NCBI GenBank assembly: GCA_020634935.1
Contig: JACKAT010000003.1
Span: 186,001-250,000, forward strand
Length of the DNA stretch: 64,000 bases
Source of the DNA: Anaerolineales bacterium
GTDB taxonomy: Bacteria; Chloroflexota; Anaerolineae; 4572-78; J111
Reading direction: 5' to 3'
Position 1 is the first letter of the stretch, and every line of letters starts with the position of its first letter. The position numbers and the translations under genes are program-made. Shown here piece by piece: positions 60,569 through 64,000 of this stretch. Below the pieces are notes generated by a model. The model did not search any database. It had not been told where the DNA came from and saw only the letters and a program-made list of their open reading frames with translations.

Positions 60569-61633
60569 CTATGTCGGCTGTTTCACACGACTATCGCTTA
60601 AACCTTCAGATGGCGTTCTGACGGCCCTAGCCCACGCGCGATCCGGAATCAATTCATGAATAATAAGCGCCATCACGGCGATACCTAAAAACCATTGGAA
60701 TCGCTCGATACCTCGAGTTTCAAAGCGGCTTTCCAATTCGCTGGTTTGAAGCCGGCCAATCTCGTCGGCTAACAAATCGACTTCTCTTCCGTTCGGAGCC
60801 GCCCGAAAATAGGCCCCATTCGTAATAGCGGCTATTTCCTGCAAAGTGGTTTCATCCAGCCGAGTTAATACGGTTTGGCCACTACTATCTTTTTTATATT
60901 CGATGAGATTACCCAGATGGTCATATTGTGGAATGGGTTCGCCGTCGGGGGAACCAAAGCCCACCGTGTAGATGATAATACCTTGATCGGCGGCAGTTTG
61001 GGCCGCACCTAACACATCAGTCCGATGATTTTCCCCATCAGTTAATATAATGATAACCTTTTGGGTAGCGCGTTCCTCATTAAAGCCATTAATGGCCACT
61101 TGTATCGCCTCAGCAATATCGGTACCCGGCCGAGAGATAATACCGGGATAAGCCGCATCCAGGAAAGTACGGGCTGTGGCAAAATCTGACGTGAGTGGAA
61201 ACTGCACAAACGCAGCGCCAGAGAATAATACCAATCCCAGTTCGTTGCCTTCGAGGCGGTCCATCAATTCCGAAATTTCCAGTTTAGCCCGGGCCAGTCG
61301 ATTCGGTTTAAAGTCCTCAGCCAGCATACTTTCCGAGACATCGAGAGCGACCATTACCTCAACACCACGCCGCTCGATGTATTCAACCTGGCTGCCCCAG
61401 CGAGGCCGGGCCAGGGCCAAGACCACAAAGATAAGAGCGATGAACCACAGCCGGCTTTGCCAGCGACGCCCCCGCCAATTGACGCTAGCACTGAGCCGGG
61501 CAATCAACTCTGGCGACCCCAACCGAGCGATAGCCAATCGATGGCGTTTAGACAAAAGATAAATCAAGGCTCCGACCAAGCTCAACGGGATAAAACATAA
61601 TAAAAATGACGGTTCGGCAAAAATTCTTAGCAT
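60569..61633 (-). CDS. BatB-like VWA membrane protein
   Basis: A 354-residue protein with two N-terminal membrane helices (about 8-28 and 60-78), a VWA domain with an intact MIDAS (DVSESMLAEDFKPNRL, then the Thr of RPGTDIAEA and ILTDGENH), and a C-terminal membrane helix (about 315-335). It pairs with the BatA-like protein encoded just upstream. The two share the same layout and arose by duplication, but are well diverged. Confidence 0.9.
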   Translation of the reverse strand: MLRIFAEPSFLLCFIPLSLVGALIYLLSKRHRLAIARLGSPELIARLSASVNWRGRRWQSRLWFIALIFVVLALARPRWGSQVEYIERRGVEVMVALDVSESMLAEDFKPNRLARAKLEISELMDRLEGNELGLVLFSGAAFVQFPLTSDFATARTFLDAAYPGIISRPGTDIAEAIQVAINGFNEERATQKVIIILTDGENHRTDVLGAAQTAADQGIIIYTVGFGSPDGEPIPQYDHLGNLIEYKKDSSGQTVLTRLDETTLQEIAAITNGAYFRAAPNGREVDLLADEIGRLQTSELESRFETRGIERFQWFLGIAVMALIIHELIPDRAWARAVRTPSEGLSDSRVKQPT

Positions 61634-61636
61634 GGT

Positions 61637-62629
61637 TTATGGTATTTTACGGAGCAGCGTCCGGCGGAGAAGCGCTTCTAAAACCAACAAAAATGCAGCG
61701 GGTAAAATAAACCAGACCGCTAGCTCGCTGTAACGGGTGAACGTTTTGACTTCTACTTGAGATCGCTCTAATTCATTAATAGTATCATAAATTTCTTGTA
61801 AGCCAAGCTCATCTTCCGCTCTAAAATAAAGGCCGCCGGTAATATCAGCGATTTCTTTGAGCGTTTCTTCATCTATTTCAGAATCGCGATATTCGATCCG
61901 CCCATCGGGAAATGGGAGGGCAGCCGGACCGGGCCGGGCGGCTCCAATGGTGTAGACTCTAATATCAAGCGCCTTGGCTATTTCAGCCGCCGTCAGTGGG
62001 TCGATTTGCCCAGAGTTATTCGCCCCGTCGGTCAACAGAATAATAACCCGGCTTTCAGCTTCGGAGTCACGCAGCATGTTGGCCCCATTTGCCAACCCCA
62101 AGCCGATGGCTGTACCGCTGTCCAGGCCTATATCCCATGACACCTGGGTTTCGTCAAGGATGCGCTTGAGGACATCGTAATCCAGGGTAGGCGGGACTTG
62201 GCTAAAAGCCTCAGTCGCGAAAATAACAAACCCAATCCGATCATACTGGCGATCATCGATAAACGAGTGGATAACCTGCTTGGCCGCACCCAGACGATTC
62301 GGCTCAAAATCGAGAGCGGCCATACTCCCGGAAATATCTAACACAATGCTGATATCAACTCCTTCCCCAGAGATAATCTCGCGCGCGCTGCCGGATTGGG
62401 GACGGGCCAGGGCCAAAATCAACAACACCAAGGCGATAATTCTTAAAACCGGCAAAATGAAGCGCAGCCGCGGCCGGATTGAAGGGACGAGATGGGTAGT
62501 CAACCGGAGATCAGAGTATTGTAAGGTGGATATGGTCTTACTTCGGCGATGTCGGATCGATTGGATGATAATTCCCAGCGGAACCAACAGCAGTAACAGC
62601 AGCCAAGGGGTCGCAAATCGAAAAATCAT
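61637..62629 (-). CDS. BatA-like VWA membrane protein
   Basis: A 330-residue protein with N-terminal membrane helices (about 7-24 and 56-74), a VWA domain (MIDAS DISGSMAALDFEPNRL, with LLTDGANNSG), and a C-terminal membrane helix (about 303-321). BatA and BatB are predicted to hold a metal-dependent adhesion site outside the membrane and form a complex. It is ATGA-coupled to the gene before it and four bases from the gene after it. Confidence 0.9.
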   Translation of the reverse strand: MIFRFATPWLLLLLLVPLGIIIQSIRHRRSKTISTLQYSDLRLTTHLVPSIRPRLRFILPVLRIIALVLLILALARPQSGSAREIISGEGVDISIVLDISGSMAALDFEPNRLGAAKQVIHSFIDDRQYDRIGFVIFATEAFSQVPPTLDYDVLKRILDETQVSWDIGLDSGTAIGLGLANGANMLRDSEAESRVIILLTDGANNSGQIDPLTAAEIAKALDIRVYTIGAARPGPAALPFPDGRIEYRDSEIDEETLKEIADITGGLYFRAEDELGLQEIYDTINELERSQVEVKTFTRYSELAVWFILPAAFLLVLEALLRRTLLRKIP

Positions 62630-63672
62630 GCCGTGACCTCCTCCACTGTTTCCTTGGGTATTTGATCATCAGGCGGCTCAAGTATCGGCGTAGTCGATTG
62701 AATAATTTTGCGCGCTTGTTGGATCAGCTCGTAAGCATCCTCTAATTGAGGCCGAAACCGGGCAAATTTGACCAAATCACTTTGGGTAAAGATTTCAATA
62801 AATTTACGCCGTTGATCTTTAATTGAAGCAGAATGCATGAACGTCAGGCGCAACTCATCAGTGGTTCGTTCTAAGGCTGGAATCTGATAGCGTCCCTCAA
62901 TGTAGCGGCGCAAACAATCGGTAACCAGGGTATAATGATCCTTATATAGTTCTTTAGCCGGCAGGTTGAGCGCCTCAATTCGATCCAACTCGGCATAGGC
63001 GATGACTTCCGGGGGGCGGGTATCGATTGGCGCCGGTACGGGCATGTCGATGAGTTGATGACGCTGCTTTAAGCGATGATAAAGCCAAAAACCACCGGCT
63101 GCAATAAGCCCGGCAATCGGCAAAGCCACTAGAATGGACAGTAGCACCCACGGCCAAATGGGAGGCACAGGCAGGATGGCTTGCTCTTTTATATCCCGCA
63201 GTTCGGTGTCGTCTTCTACTAAAATACTGTCAATATTTAACTGAATGACGGGAGCAGCTAACTCTTCTGAGGTGCCATCGGTTAACAGGTGAGTAACTAG
63301 CAGGCGTGGAGTTTGATATTGGCCCGGCTCAAACAAGGTGACCACAATATCTTTGCGGGTAATGGCCACATTGTCGCCCCGCCGGGACACTTCCGGCTCA
63401 GATTGGGAGACTACCTCGAAGTCGCCCCAGGATTCACCTTCAGGCAAGGTGGGCATTTCTACATAAGAGTCGGCGGGGTGCCGGACTTCTAAGCGAAGGG
63501 TGATGCGATCACCCACATGAAAGGCCTGGTCATCCGGCGGCGGTACATAAAAAAAGCTCACTTTCGCGTCGAAAGATTGAGCCGCCGCAACGGTGAGGAA
63601 GAGGATCCACAGCGCCGCCAGAATACCTAGAGTTGATATTAATCTTAAAAGGGTCGGTTTTAAGCTCTTCAT
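62626..63672 (-). CDS. DUF4381-like membrane protein with N-terminal beta domain
   Basis: A 348-residue protein with a signal segment (about 9-32), an extracytoplasmic beta region (about 35-155) of BatD style, a membrane helix (about 175-197), and a cytoplasmic helical region (YAELDRIEALNLPAKELYKD onward) that matches the DUF4381 pattern of Bat operons. Its place between a DUF58 and a BatA gene is the usual one. ATGA overlap couples it to BatA. Confidence 0.82.
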   Translation of the reverse strand: MKSLKPTLLRLISTLGILAALWILFLTVAAAQSFDAKVSFFYVPPPDDQAFHVGDRITLRLEVRHPADSYVEMPTLPEGESWGDFEVVSQSEPEVSRRGDNVAITRKDIVVTLFEPGQYQTPRLLVTHLLTDGTSEELAAPVIQLNIDSILVEDDTELRDIKEQAILPVPPIWPWVLLSILVALPIAGLIAAGGFWLYHRLKQRHQLIDMPVPAPIDTRPPEVIAYAELDRIEALNLPAKELYKDHYTLVTDCLRRYIEGRYQIPALERTTDELRLTFMHSASIKDQRRKFIEIFTQSDLVKFARFRPQLEDAYELIQQARKIIQSTTPILEPPDDQIPKETVEEVTA

Positions 63673-63680
63673 AGATCGAC

Positions 63681-64000
63681 TTATCGCCGCATGCGTCTGG
63701 CTCGCTGCTCAAAGAAGTTAGTCAGCGGAATCACGTAATCGCTGTCGGTGGTGATGTCAATACGGTCTACTTTGGCCTTCCGAAAAACGCGCTCTCGAGC
63801 CGTATGCAATTCAGTGACCCGTTCTTTGAACTCTTCGCGCCATTTGCGGTTACCGGTATCAACCAGTTGAATATCGCCAGTTTCCGCATCTTCAATGGCG
63901 ATTAACCCCACATTGGGAAACTCTTGTTCGCGGGGATCGGTCAACGTGATGGCGATGACATCGTGCCGGCGGTTGCTGACCTGCAAAATGGAGCGATAGC
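63681..64000 (-). CDS. C-terminal part of a DUF58 protein (partial)
   Basis: The last 106 residues of a protein that begins beyond the window. SNRRHDVIAITLTDPREQEF and PNVGLIAIEDAETGDI are typical of the DUF58 C-terminus, ahead of an Arg-rich end (FFEQRARRMRR). It is the first visible gene of the Bat operon and is normally preceded by a MoxR ATPase gene, expected just outside the window. Confidence 0.85.
   Translation of the reverse strand, partial: YRSILQVSNRRHDVIAITLTDPREQEFPNVGLIAIEDAETGDIQLVDTGNRKWREEFKERVTELHTARERVFRKAKVDRIDITTDSDYVIPLTNFFEQRARRMRR

Overview
The window looks like chromosome from a large-genome, free-living bacterium of the phylum Chloroflexota (an Anaerolineae-like lineage is my guess). 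This rests on gene style: a giant multi-kinase, VapBC pairs whose antitoxins carry an 'LLSIAG...ERD.EIL' tail, YfhO and GT39 membrane proteins, Bat and Cox-type MoxR/VWA operons, and many palindromic dispersed repeats in the gaps. No rRNA, tRNA, CRISPR array or phage module was seen. The taxonomy is inference.

Layout. 1-8.6 kb: start of a Ser/Thr multi-kinase whose kinase motifs are degenerate, a chemoreceptor, a 12-copy 41-bp tandem hairpin array, a lone antitoxin and a VapBC pair, then a NarL-type two-component system. 8.6-24.3 kb: a short-chain acid island. It holds acetyl-CoA synthetase, a DUF4212/SSS symporter pair, a cNMP-CBS-DUF294 protein, a small membrane protein, a CrbS-like transporter-kinase, a receiver-only regulator, a membrane protein joining a dead histidine kinase to a DnaQ-type exonuclease, and a propionyl/acetyl-CoA synthetase. 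24.3-27.1 kb: small membrane or secreted proteins, an 83-bp tandem repeat and a collapsed VapBC locus. 27.1-33.7 kb (minus): an operon with two MoxR ATPases, a CoxE-type VWA protein, DUF58, DUF4129 and membrane proteins. 33.7-39.8 kb: a sensorless histidine kinase paralogous to the CrbS-like kinase core, a cNMP protein, a double-domain UspA protein, a CCA/poly(A) polymerase-like enzyme, an FHA membrane protein and a DUF123 protein. 39.8-47.8 kb: membrane proteins, methyltransferase, GT2, GT39, and a DUF420-Kelch fusion. 48-57 kb: recA behind a promoter with two SOS-like boxes, three envelope membrane proteins, a DinB-methyltransferase and aspS behind a terminator-like leader hairpin. 57.1-64 kb (minus): a Bat-type operon running off the window end.

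How it fits together. The acid island pairs uptake (SSS symporter) and activation (two AMP-forming ligases) with a sensor whose input domain is itself an SSS transporter, as in the CrbS/CrbR acetate switch of gammaproteobacteria. Here the response regulator has no DNA-binding domain and is translationally coupled to the pseudokinase-exonuclease, so the output route is unclear. This is the best candidate for an undescribed system. The two MoxR/VWA operons probably act in envelope protein maturation or stress tolerance. Gaps are crowded with at least five families of palindromic MITE/REP-like repeats.
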